The position numbers were made by a program, and so were the translations under genes. Positions 8,132-17,235 of a stretch of 64,000 nucleotides of DNA are shown one piece after another. Each line of letters opens with the position of its first letter. Positions within the stretch are counted from its first letter, which is position 1. The stretch covers positions 1,116,001-1,180,000 of the forward strand of contig OZ245730.1 of assembly GCA_965227145.1 (NCBI GenBank). The letters run 5' to 3'. The notes under the pieces are model-generated. The model saw nothing but the letters and a program-made list of their open reading frames with translations, had not been told where the DNA came from and did not search any database. The stretch is from JACKAQ01 sp965227145. Lineage in GTDB: Bacteria; Calditrichota; Calditrichia; RBG-13-44-9; J075.

Positions 8132-10606
8132 TTAGAAGGATACTTTCATTTCCAGCGATAACAGTCGGCCGATTGCCGGGGATGCCACAAATTCCCGAAC
8201 TTCGGAATTGAAAAGATTGACAATCTGACCGGATAAGGTCAAAATCGGGCTGGCGCGGAAACCGGCGGTAACATCGAATGTCACAAATCCGCCGAGCGGT
8301 CCTTCGTTGAAATCGCGACCGACGCGTTGCCCTTCAACTACCGGGCTGCCGCCGTAAATCAAATCTTCGTTGGTTTTGGCTGCGACGTTGATGCCCGAGA
8401 AAAAGTCGTATTCAGCAACATAACGGGCGAAAACGGAGCCGAAAATTTTATCTTTGCTGTAACTGAGCCCCAAATTGGCTTTGTGTTCCGGCGTGTTGAT
8501 CGGCAGGTCGTTTTCGTCCACTTTGCCGTCGCGGTTGCCGTCATTTTTGGCATCGGTTTCATCGAGATCGAAATTGAAATAGGAGTAGTTGAACGTCAGC
8601 GTTGTGTGATTGTCGAGGAAATAGTTCAATCCGAAATCGAAACCGTAGGTGTTCACGTTACCAAAATTGAGGTAGGTCAGCAAAAATGTGGATTCATCAA
8701 CACCCGCTAAAACGTCACTTAAATTCGCAGCACCGCGTTTCACAACCGGATTAGCTGCAGTTGCAATGTTGATCAACGGGCTGAGAAAATCTTCGGACAT
8801 GTTGTAATATCCGTTCATATCGAGATACAATTTTTTGTTCAAAATACCTTTGTAACCGGCTTCGATGGTTTGGATGGTTTCCACCTTCAACTCGTCGATT
8901 ACCGTGCCGTCTTTGAGCGTAAAGCCTTCGCCGTTGCCCAAAACGAGTCCGCCAAAAAGATTACCGCTAAGGTTCAAAATAGTGGGTGCGGCAATGCCTT
9001 TTCCGTAAGTAACGCGGTACGTGCCGCTGCCGGCGGTAAACAACAGCGCAGCTTTCGGGATAAAGTTGGTGCCGTATAATTCGTGATCGTCATATCGTGC
9101 TGCCAAAACGGTTTTGAAACCGCTGCTGCCAAACGGCACTTCAACGGAGCCGTACAGCCCGATCTGATCCAGCTCGATGGCGCCGTTGCTATCAATCAAA
9201 TAGGTGTTTTTGCTATCCGCAAAATCGCGCTGAACCTGGGTGCCGACAATCATGTTTGCACCGCCGAAATTGTTGTTGTATTGCAGCTCGCCGTTAATCC
9301 GGCGGGATTTATCCACAAACACGGCGCCGCGCGGCAAATGCAATCCGCTGGTTTCAGATAATGGAAAATATTGTGTTTTGAAAGAGCGTTCTTTCGCCTC
9401 AGCAACGCTGAAACCGTTGCGAATATAGCTTTGATAATTTTGGGTGCGCTGGTTGATTGCGTATGTCGAATCGGTGCTGCTCCAGGTATGATACACCTGT
9501 GCAAATAAGCGCGGCGACACATATTTACCCTGCAAATAGTGAATTTGCCAATCTTTAATCTGGTTACGTCCGGCGTTGGTTTGGGCCAGATTGTTGCTGT
9601 TGCTGCCGCCGTAAGTCAATATAATATCGTTATTTGGCACTGGTGTAAAATACAGCGATGCCTCGCCTTTCAGACTGTTGAAATCGGGATCGAGATCCAG
9701 TTCGTCAAACGCAACAGCGCCGATATAAACGGAATCAACATAATCAAATTCTTCCCCCTGGGTGTATTCGCCGGTTACTTTGAAGGCCACTTTATCGTTC
9801 AACACCTGCGCATGGCGGAAGCGTCCGGTTTTTACATCTTGATTTCCACCGCCGAGGGCAACGGTTGTTCCGGGATACGTCCGGGGATCTTTGGTGATGG
9901 TGTTCACCAAGCCGTTGTGCGCGTTCGGACCATACAGGGCAGCGGAGGGTCCGAGCACTACTTCGATGCGTTCGATATCTTCTTTAATGATCGGTGTGAA
10001 ATTGCCCATCGGCAATCCTGTTGCGATGAGGGTGGATAACCGCGCGTCGTTCATCTGCAAATTTTTCGGGTTGAATGCGCTGTTAAATCCGCGCACGTTG
10101 ATACCCGTTCCCAAAACGCCGGAGCGAACAAAATCAACACCTTTTTGATGCGCCAGCAATTCACCGGGATTGAACGAGGGGTGATCGGCAATTTCCCGCG
10201 CCGAAATGACGCTGATGGTTGATGGTGCATCGGTAATTTTTTCGACCTTGCGGGAGGCACTGACCACAACCGCCTCGCCGGCCAAACCGGTTTGCACAAT
10301 CGAAAACGAAATTACCGCTGTTTGCCCGCCGGCAACGCTGATGGTTTGTTTGCTATCGCCATAGCCGATAAACAGCACGGTGACGGTGTAACTTCCCGCC
10401 GGAACATTTTCGATGGAAAATTCGCCAGCCATATTTGTGGCTGCGCCCATGCTCGTTCCGTCCAAAACAATGTTGGCGCCGGTTAGCGGTTCACCGGTTG
10501 CCGCATCCGTTACGGTGCCTTTAATCATCCCTTTTTCTTGCGCTGTCGCCATGCCAAAAAACAACATCAACAGCAGAAAAACCGAACAAAATTTGTTGAG
10601 ATACAT
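8132..10606 (-). CDS. TonB-dependent outer-membrane receptor with CarboxypepD_reg-like domain
   Basis: This 824-residue receptor has a signal peptide (KFCSVFLLLMLFFGMATAQ), then a CarboxypepD_reg-like domain at about 25-105 (GTVTDAATGEPLTGANIVLD, GEFSIENVPAGSYTVTVLFIGY). The plug domain is at about 125-240 (DAPSTISVISAREIAD, INVRGFNSAFNPKNLQ, PSAALYGPNAHNG) and the rest is a strand-rich barrel ending LSLEMKVSF with a terminal aromatic. It would import a bulky ligand using TonB energy. No SusD-like partner is adjacent, so it is not a classical SusCD pair. The start at 10606 has GGAGGT at good spacing, while the frame extends upstream to 10648 without one. An alpha/beta hydrolase gene lies 66 bases upstream and may be cotranscribed. 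The ligand is unknown. Confidence 0.92.
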   Translation of the reverse strand: MYLNKFCSVFLLLMLFFGMATAQEKGMIKGTVTDAATGEPLTGANIVLDGTSMGAATNMAGEFSIENVPAGSYTVTVLFIGYGDSKQTISVAGGQTAVISFSIVQTGLAGEAVVVSASRKVEKITDAPSTISVISAREIADHPSFNPGELLAHQKGVDFVRSGVLGTGINVRGFNSAFNPKNLQMNDARLSTLIATGLPMGNFTPIIKEDIERIEVVLGPSAALYGPNAHNGLVNTITKDPRTYPGTTVALGGGNQDVKTGRFRHAQVLNDKVAFKVTGEYTQGEEFDYVDSVYIGAVAFDELDLDPDFNSLKGEASLYFTPVPNNDIILTYGGSNSNNLAQTNAGRNQIKDWQIHYLQGKYVSPRLFAQVYHTWSSTDSTYAINQRTQNYQSYIRNGFSVAEAKERSFKTQYFPLSETSGLHLPRGAVFVDKSRRINGELQYNNNFGGANMIVGTQVQRDFADSKNTYLIDSNGAIELDQIGLYGSVEVPFGSSGFKTVLAARYDDHELYGTNFIPKAALLFTAGSGTYRVTYGKGIAAPTILNLSGNLFGGLVLGNGEGFTLKDGTVIDELKVETIQTIEAGYKGILNKKLYLDMNGYYNMSEDFLSPLINIATAANPVVKRGAANLSDVLAGVDESTFLLTYLNFGNVNTYGFDFGLNYFLDNHTTLTFNYSYFNFDLDETDAKNDGNRDGKVDENDLPINTPEHKANLGLSYSKDKIFGSVFARYVAEYDFFSGINVAAKTNEDLIYGGSPVVEGQRVGRDFNEGPLGGFVTFDVTAGFRASPILTLSGQIVNLFNSEVREFVASPAIGRLLSLEMKVSF

Positions 10607-10672
10607 GCCAGACCTCCAATGCATCTGAAAATGTTGAGTAATTTCCACACACGTTTAATTGTGTAGGTTGAA

Positions 10673-11464
10673 CTAAGGTTTTGTTAGAAAATCAATGATA
10701 TCGTGATTAAACTGTGCAGCATTTTCAACAACAAACTGATGTGCAAATCCATTATAAATAATAAGTTGACTGTTCGGAATCCGTTCGGATAACAGGCGAA
10801 GATTTTCAGCCAGAATTACCCTGTCGCCGGTTGCGCCAACCGCGAGTGTCGGTGCGGTAATTTGGTGAATATCTGCAGAGCGGTCGAAATCGCCACCGGC
10901 TGTTGCCTGCGCCATAAATGCAAATGGTGGTTGCGGCGTTTCCAGCCGCAGGCGAATGAGGTGGTTCAAATGCGCATCGAGATAGGCATCGGTAAACGCC
11001 AGCCGGAATTTTTCCCGCATCATTTCCACATTGCCTTCGCTGGGTGTGATGAGCAATTGCAGCACTTCCGGTGCCATTGGCACAGCGACGGAGCGTCCGG
11101 CGGTGGTGGCAACCAGCGTCAGCCGGTCAACCATTTCCGGGTGGTTCAGGGTAAATTCCTGCGCGATATACCCGCCCATGGAAACGCCCAAAATATGGGT
11201 TTTGGTGATGTTCAGGTGGGAGAGCAGCGCGGATAAATCGTCGGACATTTGCGAAATTGAATACGGTCCCTCCGGCATTTCGCTGAGTCCGGCACCTCTA
11301 TTGTCAAACGCCAGCACGGAGAAATGGCGTCTAAGCGCTGCAATATTGTTTTCCCAGAGCCAAGTTGCGGTGCCTAACCCGCCAATTAACGTAAGGTGCG
11401 GGCCGCTGCCGTGCAATTCGTAATACATACGAATGCCGTTGATGATTGCCGTGTCGCGTTTCAT
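10673..11464 (-). CDS. Alpha/beta-fold hydrolase
   Basis: This 263-residue protein has the alpha/beta-hydrolase layout: an HGSGPHLTLIGGLG oxyanion-loop region near 18-31, DNRGAGLSE at about 54-62, the nucleophile S95 in GVSMGG, an acid candidate in GATGDRV, and the catalytic His at H242 in GFAHQF. It has no signal peptide. Substrates of this family (esters, lactones, thioesters) cannot be told from sequence; similar proteins are often labelled 3-oxoadipate enol-lactonase-like. It lies directly upstream of the TonB receptor gene on the same strand, so it may act on the imported ligand. The 419-base region upstream must hold its promoter. Confidence 0.88.
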   Translation of the reverse strand: MKRDTAIINGIRMYYELHGSGPHLTLIGGLGTATWLWENNIAALRRHFSVLAFDNRGAGLSEMPEGPYSISQMSDDLSALLSHLNITKTHILGVSMGGYIAQEFTLNHPEMVDRLTLVATTAGRSVAVPMAPEVLQLLITPSEGNVEMMREKFRLAFTDAYLDAHLNHLIRLRLETPQPPFAFMAQATAGGDFDRSADIHQITAPTLAVGATGDRVILAENLRLLSERIPNSQLIIYNGFAHQFVVENAAQFNHDIIDFLTKP

Positions 11465-11883
11465 ATTCTCTTTGTTGAATCAGTAAAAAAAGCCGGACCA
11501 AAAATACAGATAGTTTTAAATCTTTAGAAAAAATCACTCGTATTAAACATTTGAATTTTTCCAAACATACGAAAACTTAAAATTCTTGTCAATAGCAGCG
11601 CCGTTAAAACTTTTTTTCACATAAATAATGCCACATTTTCAACGGTCGAAAGGAAGTTGTTAAATTTAAAAGGTATTATCGCATATTTGAGGGGGAATCC
11701 ATTCTTACGGAAGTTGGATTCCCGTTTTCACAGGAATGACAAAGTGCTGATTACAACATCTTTTTCTTCAAAAGAAACTCGGTGAGCTTAAAAAAATTGA
11801 TCAGTTTTGGAGAAAACGGAGAAAGTTCGGTGTGCCGAAAATAGCATCCTTTTGATACAACAATAATAATTTGCCGCCCATTT
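11465..11883. other. Intergenic region with one imperfect palindrome
   Basis: These 419 bases lie between the hydrolase start and the photolyase stop. They contain a 9-bp inverted repeat (11693-11701 with 11715-11723), followed by a fragment of the dispersed 'cacaggaatgac' repeat type seen elsewhere in the window. No convincing gene is seen; two short minus-strand frames here overlap the photolyase end and show no family features. Confidence 0.5.
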
Positions 11884-13197
11884 TCAGGAATCCAGCGCAC
11901 TTTTGAATGTCGATAAACAGCGCTCCCGGGCAAATTTGTGTTCGACCATCGGTTTGGGATATTCCGGGGAATTCACCTCCGGCACCCATTTTTTGATGTA
12001 TTCCCAATCCGGATCAAATTTTTCGATTTGGGTGGTTGGATTGAAAATCCGGAAATATGGGGCAGCGTCGCAGCCGCAGCCCGCAGCCCACTGCCAGTTG
12101 CCGTTGTTGGCGGACAAATCGTAATCGAGCAGCTTTTTTGCGAAATAACGCTCGCCCCACAGCCAGTGAATCAACAAATGTTTGGTCAGAAAACTGGCAA
12201 CGACCATCCGAACACGGTTGTGCATAAATCCGGTTTGGTTCAACTCGCGCATGCCCGCATCCACCAACGGATAGCCGGTTTCGCCGGTGCACCATTTTTC
12301 AAATTCTGCGGCATCGTTTCGCCATTGAATGGCGGCGTATTTTTCTTTAAACGGTTGATCGACCACTTTAGGAAAATGCCATAAAATCTGCATAAAAAAT
12401 TCGCGCCAAATCAGCTCGTCCAGCCAGGTTTCGTTTGCTGCCAACGCTTTGCGAACCAATGCGCGCGGGCTGACGGTGCCAAACCGCAAATGCACGCTCA
12501 GCCGCGAAGTGCCGTTTTGGGCGGGGAAATCGCGTGTTTCGTGATAATTGTTGATGATGTTGTCCCGCATTTCTTTTCCCGGAAAATCGACGCCGCTTTC
12601 ATGAAAACCAATGTCAGATAACGTTGGAAAGGGGAGTGGTTCAGTTTTCAAACATCGATTGAGCAGATTTTTCGATTGCCGAGGGGTAATTTCTGCGCTG
12701 CCCAATTGCTTTTTCCAGGTTTTGCTGTACGGGGTGAAAACAGTGTAGGGTTTTTCCTGTGCGGTGAGCACTTCGCTTTTTTCGAAAACAACCTGATCTT
12801 TGAAACTGTGGAACGGGATGCCGTTTTCGCGGAGCAATTCAGCAACTTCGGCGTCGCGCTGGCGGGCGTATGGCTCGTAATCGTGATTGGTGAAAACGGC
12901 TGCGATGTTCATTTCGTGGACAAGTTCGCCAAATATTTCCGATGGAATACCGTGTTTCATCAGCAGTGGGCTGTCGTGCTCCGCCAAATTATCCCGCATC
13001 TCCGATAGCGATTTGTGGATAAATTCTACCCGGGCGTCGTGTTTGTCGTCCAATTTGTCCAAAATATTTGTATCGAAAATGAAGAGGGGAAGAACTGGAA
13101 CATCGCTTTGCAACGCCTGATAGAATCCGGTGTTGTCGGACAAACGTAAATCTCTGCGGAACCAGAATATTGCAACCGGTGAGTTGGGAAAGGGCAT
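11884..13197 (-). CDS. phrB: Deoxyribodipyrimidine photolyase (cryptochrome/photolyase family)
   Basis: This flavoprotein of 437 residues repairs UV-induced cyclobutane pyrimidine dimers using light. The N-terminal antenna-binding Rossmann domain starts IFWFRRDLRLSDN. The C-terminal FAD domain carries SRLSVHLRFGTVSPR, ELIWREFFMQIL, the GYPLVDAGMRELNQTGFMHN segment, and NNGNWQWAAGCGCDAAPYFR with the conserved Trp chain and FAD contacts. The start at 13197 is preceded by AGGAGA; the frame runs upstream to 13242 without a site. Length is close to that of class I CPD photolyases (about 470), a little short at the N-terminal linker. No pathway partners are adjacent. Confidence 0.93.
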   Translation of the reverse strand: MPFPNSPVAIFWFRRDLRLSDNTGFYQALQSDVPVLPLFIFDTNILDKLDDKHDARVEFIHKSLSEMRDNLAEHDSPLLMKHGIPSEIFGELVHEMNIAAVFTNHDYEPYARQRDAEVAELLRENGIPFHSFKDQVVFEKSEVLTAQEKPYTVFTPYSKTWKKQLGSAEITPRQSKNLLNRCLKTEPLPFPTLSDIGFHESGVDFPGKEMRDNIINNYHETRDFPAQNGTSRLSVHLRFGTVSPRALVRKALAANETWLDELIWREFFMQILWHFPKVVDQPFKEKYAAIQWRNDAAEFEKWCTGETGYPLVDAGMRELNQTGFMHNRVRMVVASFLTKHLLIHWLWGERYFAKKLLDYDLSANNGNWQWAAGCGCDAAPYFRIFNPTTQIEKFDPDWEYIKKWVPEVNSPEYPKPMVEHKFARERCLSTFKSALDS

Positions 13198-13312
13198 AAA
13201 AAAATCTCCTGAAATAAAATTACCGCCGAAACCGCACCACATTTTGTGCGAAATTACGTGTAAAATTACGTCAGGAGATCAAGTTCAATCAAACCATTTC
13301 TGTTTTAAGGCA

Positions 13313-14224
13313 TTACATAATATTTCCGGCTTTACGGGATTCCAGCACTTCTTTTCTTTCGACATAATATTCATCGGGTTCGGATTCCTGGCTGAAAATC
13401 AGTTTGCCGTTTTCGTCGATGATCACGTTCGAGCGGATGCCGCGCGTATTCCAGAAGCAGCGGCTGCGGATATCACCTTTGAAAATACCGCGTCCGAACT
13501 CATAATCAATTTCGCTCCAGTCATACAAAGCTGCCGGCAATCCCATAAACGAAACGAGTTCCAGAATCCTCTTCTCGTTAAACGGCTCACATTTTTTGAC
13601 CACCAGTTCATCGGTTTCCGATTCTTCTTCTTCCATTTCGCCATCTTTGTTAAAACCGGGAATCCATTCGAGGATCTCCAATCCCGGCACCCAACCTCTC
13701 AACACCGCAGGGGAGCGTTTTGTGTTTTTTTTGCGTTTAAATTCTTTTTCGAGCCAAACCGCCACCGGCTGTACCGTTTCCGGTGAAAGTTCGATAATTT
13801 TCCGGGCACGCCATTCCATTGCCAAACGCCGGGCAACTTCTTCGTCGCGTGCGCCATTTCCGAAATAGAATTTTTTATCTTTCGGCTTGCCGTCCTCGTT
13901 CCAGGTTGCTGCCCAGTACGATACTTTCTTGCCGTGATTCACCGTTTCGCACCGGTGAATACCCACCACGCCGGTTTTGTTGCCGCGACCCGGTTTCCGG
14001 CGATATAACGGCTGGTTTTGCCGTGGGATATAATCTTTATATTTTTCTTCAATTTCTTTCGTCAGATCTTCCAAATGGGCGATAGCCAATGCGCGGCTTT
14101 TATCTTTGCCGCCGTATTTCCGATCGCTGAAGTATTTGGAAAAGGTCTTGCCCCCGCCATATACCCTGACTAGCCAACCATACATCTTTTTACCGTCGTG
14201 GTCAACTCGTGTTAGTCCTTTCAT
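13313..14224 (-). CDS. Tandem AP2-like domain protein with unknown C-terminal domain
   Basis: This 303-residue protein appears to carry two AP2/ERF-like DNA-binding units. The first (1-55) has GWLVRVYGGGKTFSKYFSD then KYGGKDKSRALAIAHLED. The second (about 80-145) has GVVGIHR, YWAATWNEDGKPKDKKFYF and RDEEVARRLAMEWR. Each fits three strands plus one helix. An acidic linker (EMEEEESETDE) leads to a C-terminal region of about 110 residues (GRGIFKGDIRSRCFWNTRGIR, then IIDENGKLIFS) that I do not recognise. Bacterial and phage AP2 domains usually occur in homing endonucleases or integrases; no HNH motif or integrase tetrad is seen here. The start at 14224 follows AAAGGT. It may be a DNA-binding regulator or a remnant of a mobile element; this is inference. 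Confidence 0.7.
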   Translation of the reverse strand: MKGLTRVDHDGKKMYGWLVRVYGGGKTFSKYFSDRKYGGKDKSRALAIAHLEDLTKEIEEKYKDYIPRQNQPLYRRKPGRGNKTGVVGIHRCETVNHGKKVSYWAATWNEDGKPKDKKFYFGNGARDEEVARRLAMEWRARKIIELSPETVQPVAVWLEKEFKRKKNTKRSPAVLRGWVPGLEILEWIPGFNKDGEMEEEESETDELVVKKCEPFNEKRILELVSFMGLPAALYDWSEIDYEFGRGIFKGDIRSRCFWNTRGIRSNVIIDENGKLIFSQESEPDEYYVERKEVLESRKAGNIM

Positions 14225-14606
14225 TATAACAGACCTTTCTGAATAAATTACAGATAAATCAAACAGCATTACATTTCGGTTAATGAATTATGAAATGCCA
14301 AAAACCTTGACCAGCTTCTGCTGGTAGAATCGTGATAATTAATAATGATACGATTGCTTAAATAGATTTGAGAAGGAACGAATATCGTTGAAAAATAACA
14401 CTTCGGAATACCTCAGTTGAGATTTTTCGTACAAAAATAAATTTTTTATTTTTAAACAATTATTTGCTGGGAGAAACGGAGAAAAAACAATTATTCACTG
14501 CGACAATTATATTTCACATTGAATAACGTCTATATTTTATATCCCAATTTTGTTGAAAAGATTACCGATTCTCAGCTTATGTTTATCGGCAATAATAGTA
14601 GAAGGG
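14225..14606. other. AT-rich intergenic region upstream of AP2-like gene
   Basis: These 382 AT-rich bases lie between the NUDIX stop and the AP2-like start, both on the minus strand. They presumably hold the AP2-like promoter. I see no gene, palindrome or dispersed repeat in it. Confidence 0.4.
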
Positions 14607-15125
14607 TTAGGTTTTTTTTATAATTTTGTATTTTTTTAACATTTCAAACTCTTCTTCGAAGTTTGGGGTAAATATGGACTTACCCAAATTGGCTTCAATT
14701 TCGGAAATTTTCCAGAACCGTGCATCGCTGATTTCATCGGGGTTGGGGATAAATGGGCCGTCATCTTTTAGAATGAACGCATTCACCAATTCGCTCTCCT
14801 GCGAATTGCGCATGATGTAATTAAATGCAAAATCGAACTGATCGCTGACGATTCCCAATTCCTCAAATGCTTCGCGGTGAAGTGCGGCCTGAATCGTTTC
14901 GCCGCTATTCACGTGACCGCCAACGGCTGTATCCCAATAATCAGGAAACATATCTTTGTTCGATGCCCGTTTTTGAACAAACAAATCGCCTTGCTGATTG
15001 ATGATATGCACATGAACAACTGCATGTAACAAATCGGGATTTCCGTGAACTTCGCTGCGGGTTGCTTTGCCAACAACTTTGCCTTCCGGCGATAAAATGT
15101 CAAACCATTCTTTAGCACTGCTCAT
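14607..15125 (-). CDS. NUDIX hydrolase (IPP isomerase/YfcD-like type)
   Basis: This 172-residue protein has a full Nudix box: G70, E76, R84-E85, E88-E89 and G91 are spaced as in G-x5-E-x7-R-E-x2-E-E-x-G. The N-terminal EWFDILSPEGKVVGKATRSEVHG and VHVHIINQQGDLFVQKRA resemble the isopentenyl-diphosphate-isomerase-like branch of Nudix proteins (YfcD group), whose substrates are unknown. It would cleave a nucleoside diphosphate linked to another moiety using Mg2+. It is cytoplasmic, with no operon partner: the glycerophosphodiesterase gene is divergent and the AP2-like gene lies 382 bases downstream. Confidence 0.88.
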   Translation of the reverse strand: MSSAKEWFDILSPEGKVVGKATRSEVHGNPDLLHAVVHVHIINQQGDLFVQKRASNKDMFPDYWDTAVGGHVNSGETIQAALHREAFEELGIVSDQFDFAFNYIMRNSQESELVNAFILKDDGPFIPNPDEISDARFWKISEIEANLGKSIFTPNFEEEFEMLKKYKIIKKT

Positions 15126-15494
15126 ATTTTTCTCAACTCAAAATCAAAACCATAATCAATTTGAAAAACAAATTTTTGAAGGATGATGCAACTTAGTTAA
15201 AAAATAAATATAGTCGATGAGCGGGTTAGGATGTGGTTATTTGTCACATTTCTTTACATATATGCGAATAATATGCACTATTTTTGTAGATTTTTTGGCT
15301 GTGATCGATACTTTACCGGTTTGTAAATTGATATTTCGCCCAAACTGATTCGGTTTTTTGCCCGGTACGAGCGGCTCAAAGTCCGGTTTTTTGTTGTTTG
15401 TTTTCGGAAGTTTACTATATTTCAGGATGCAAAAAGATACGATGACTTGCAGCGATTTCACATCGCAACGCAATAACTTTCAGGAGAATGCTTT
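15126..15494. other. Divergent promoter region between NUDIX and glycerophosphodiesterase genes
   Basis: These 369 bases must hold both divergent promoters. A minus-strand 78-codon frame (15237-15473) is present, but its composition is unremarkable, it has no ribosome site I can see, and it spans the position expected for the plus-strand promoter, so I do not call it a gene. Confidence 0.4.
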
Positions 15495-16247
15495 TTGAAA
15501 AACAGTGCGATTCCCGGATTGCCGGGTAAAACCAAGCCTTACGTTTTGGCGCATCGCGGTAACAAAACTATGTGTCCGGAAAATACACTGGCTGCGTTCC
15601 GCAAAGCATTGGCCGATGGCGCGGATATCATCGAAACCGATTTGCATTTATCCGCCGACGGTGTGTTTATGTGCATTCATGACGATACGGTAGATCGCAC
15701 AACCGGCGGGCAGGGCAAAGTTGAACAAATGACGGTTGCTGAACTCAAAGAACTGTGTGCTTCCAACGGTAATCCGGCGTTTGCCGGAGAGCAGATCCCG
15801 ACACTTCAGGAATTGATCGAACTGATTCCCGATGATGTTGCTTTGGCGTTGGAGCTCAAATCCAACCGTTTTCTGGAGCCCGCTGTTGCCCGGCAGTTGA
15901 TTGATGAGCTAAAAGCTGCGGGAATTATGGAGCGCACGCTGTTGCTTTCGTTTTCGCTGGCGCGGATACAATCGGTAAAAGCGGTTGACCCTGAAATTCA
16001 TATTGGCTGGATAACCCTGAAAAACTGGAAACCGATAAAAGGTGTGGAGATGTTGGGGCCGTTTTGGCCCATTTTGCTACTTAATCCGTTTTACGTTAAA
16101 ATTGCCCACTCCCGAAATCAGGCTGTTGCGCCGTTGGATCCTAACCCGGATTCCCGGTTGTGGCTGTATAAATTGATGGGCGTGGATGCGGTGCTCACCG
16201 ACAATCCCCAAACCACCTGCCAAAAACTGGGTCGCAAAAAAGTATAA
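15495..16247 (+). CDS. Glycerophosphodiester phosphodiesterase
   Basis: This 250-residue GDPD-type TIM-barrel enzyme would hydrolyse glycerophosphodiesters to sn-glycerol 3-phosphate and an alcohol. The catalytic and metal motifs are all present: AHRGNKTMCPENTLAAF at the N-terminus, IIETDLHLSADG with the metal-binding acidic pair, then CIHDDTVDRTTGG with the second His. It has no signal peptide, so it is probably cytoplasmic and used in phospholipid turnover. The start is TTG at 15495, chosen because AGGAG lies eight bases upstream; the nearby ATG at 15488 is out of frame and soon stops. It is convergent with the next gene. Confidence 0.9.
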   Translation: MKNSAIPGLPGKTKPYVLAHRGNKTMCPENTLAAFRKALADGADIIETDLHLSADGVFMCIHDDTVDRTTGGQGKVEQMTVAELKELCASNGNPAFAGEQIPTLQELIELIPDDVALALELKSNRFLEPAVARQLIDELKAAGIMERTLLLSFSLARIQSVKAVDPEIHIGWITLKNWKPIKGVEMLGPFWPILLLNPFYVKIAHSRNQAVAPLDPNPDSRLWLYKLMGVDAVLTDNPQTTCQKLGRKKV

Positions 16248-16294
16248 TTTTTTTTAAACTGGATGAGATAAGCTGCACATTTGAACAAGCCCGT

Positions 16295-17080
16295 TCAATC
16301 GTCCACAACCCGGCGGTGCCCGTTCGGACAAGTGCCGACAGTGCAGTCGTAAAAACCTTCCTCCCAAAGCTCTTTCAAATGAAAATGACCGTGACAAAAA
16401 ATCTGGTTGCATTCCGGACAAAATGCATCGATGCCATCTTCGATGCCAAATTGTTGCAACAATTCGTGAGCTTTGCGGATATTATTTTTCTTCAATAATT
16501 TGAAAATCGCTCGGGAATATTTGAGGGTGATATCGCTGGTGTGTGTAATTCCTTTGAAAATGAGCCGCTGTTCATCACAATGATGCGGAATTTCGGTGCG
16601 GAATATAAACGCGATTTCCCCGCAAATGGCGCAGGTCAGGTGGTATTCGTCCCCGCTGATTTCGATGACGGGCGCGGCAGGTGTTTCCAAAGATTTTTTA
16701 GAGAGCAGCTCCTGAATGCCAGCCTCAATAGCCAACGGTTTCCACAAATCGTCGAATGCGTCGGTTAATTCGGTGTGTAATTCTTCCACTGTGTGATGAT
16801 TGACAGTCACTAATTCGCTGAGTACTTGCTCCAGCCTGCTTTTGGCGGAACCGAGCGTTAATTGCACTGCGCGATAATCCGGTTTGCCTTCCCGTAGATT
16901 CTGTTTATGTAAATCGAATGCAGTAAGTAGCTGATAATAAAGCTCTTGCGTGTCACCTATCCACAGGTTGCGCCGGGCATCGTCCATAGAATGCCAGTGC
17001 CAAAACGAAACGATCCGGTCTTTTATTTCCGTCAGTTTTTGGAGTGATTCTGTGTATTGCAGATTTTTTTTATCAAACAT
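16295..17080 (-). CDS. Conserved-looking protein with Cys/His-rich C-terminal region
   Basis: I do not recognise this 261-residue protein. The first 130 residues are helical and polar. The C-terminal half holds several metal-binding-like pairs: CAICG near 154-158, HHC with nearby Cys/His, CPEC, CHGHFHL, then DCTVGTCPNGHRR at the end. The spacing suggests two zinc ribbons, one formed by CAICG and HHC, the other by CPEC and CPNGH. There is no signal peptide or membrane segment. It is convergent with the glycerophosphodiesterase gene and stands alone on its strand, the next minus gene being 155 bases upstream. A nucleic-acid or protein-binding role is possible but unsupported. Confidence 0.7.
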   Translation of the reverse strand: MFDKKNLQYTESLQKLTEIKDRIVSFWHWHSMDDARRNLWIGDTQELYYQLLTAFDLHKQNLREGKPDYRAVQLTLGSAKSRLEQVLSELVTVNHHTVEELHTELTDAFDDLWKPLAIEAGIQELLSKKSLETPAAPVIEISGDEYHLTCAICGEIAFIFRTEIPHHCDEQRLIFKGITHTSDITLKYSRAIFKLLKKNNIRKAHELLQQFGIEDGIDAFCPECNQIFCHGHFHLKELWEEGFYDCTVGTCPNGHRRVVDD

Positions 17081-17235
17081 AAAATTTATTCTGTCTAAAA
17101 ATTTCGATCCCTATCCTGTTTGCGAATATAAACCTTCCTCCCGGTGAATGCATTCGAAAAATGGGAAAAAAGAGTGAAGCAAAGTTGCATGATTGTACAT
17201 ACAGATTGAAACCGTTAAACCTAATTGGTTGTATT

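Noticed and set aside
1827..11464. OleABCD-type hydrocarbon pathway (synthase, hydrolase, ligase, reductase)
   Set aside because: The reductase is a short FabG type and not an extended OleD-type SDR; the synthase has Thr at the position of the catalytic His; a MaoC hydratase is present. Kept only as a loose resemblance.
11751..12007. Two short minus-strand frames at the end of the photolyase gene
   Set aside because: Both overlap the photolyase coding end in another frame and show no family features.
15237..15473. 78-codon minus-strand frame between the NUDIX and glycerophosphodiesterase genes
   Set aside because: No ribosome site or recognisable features, and it covers the region where the divergent promoters must be.
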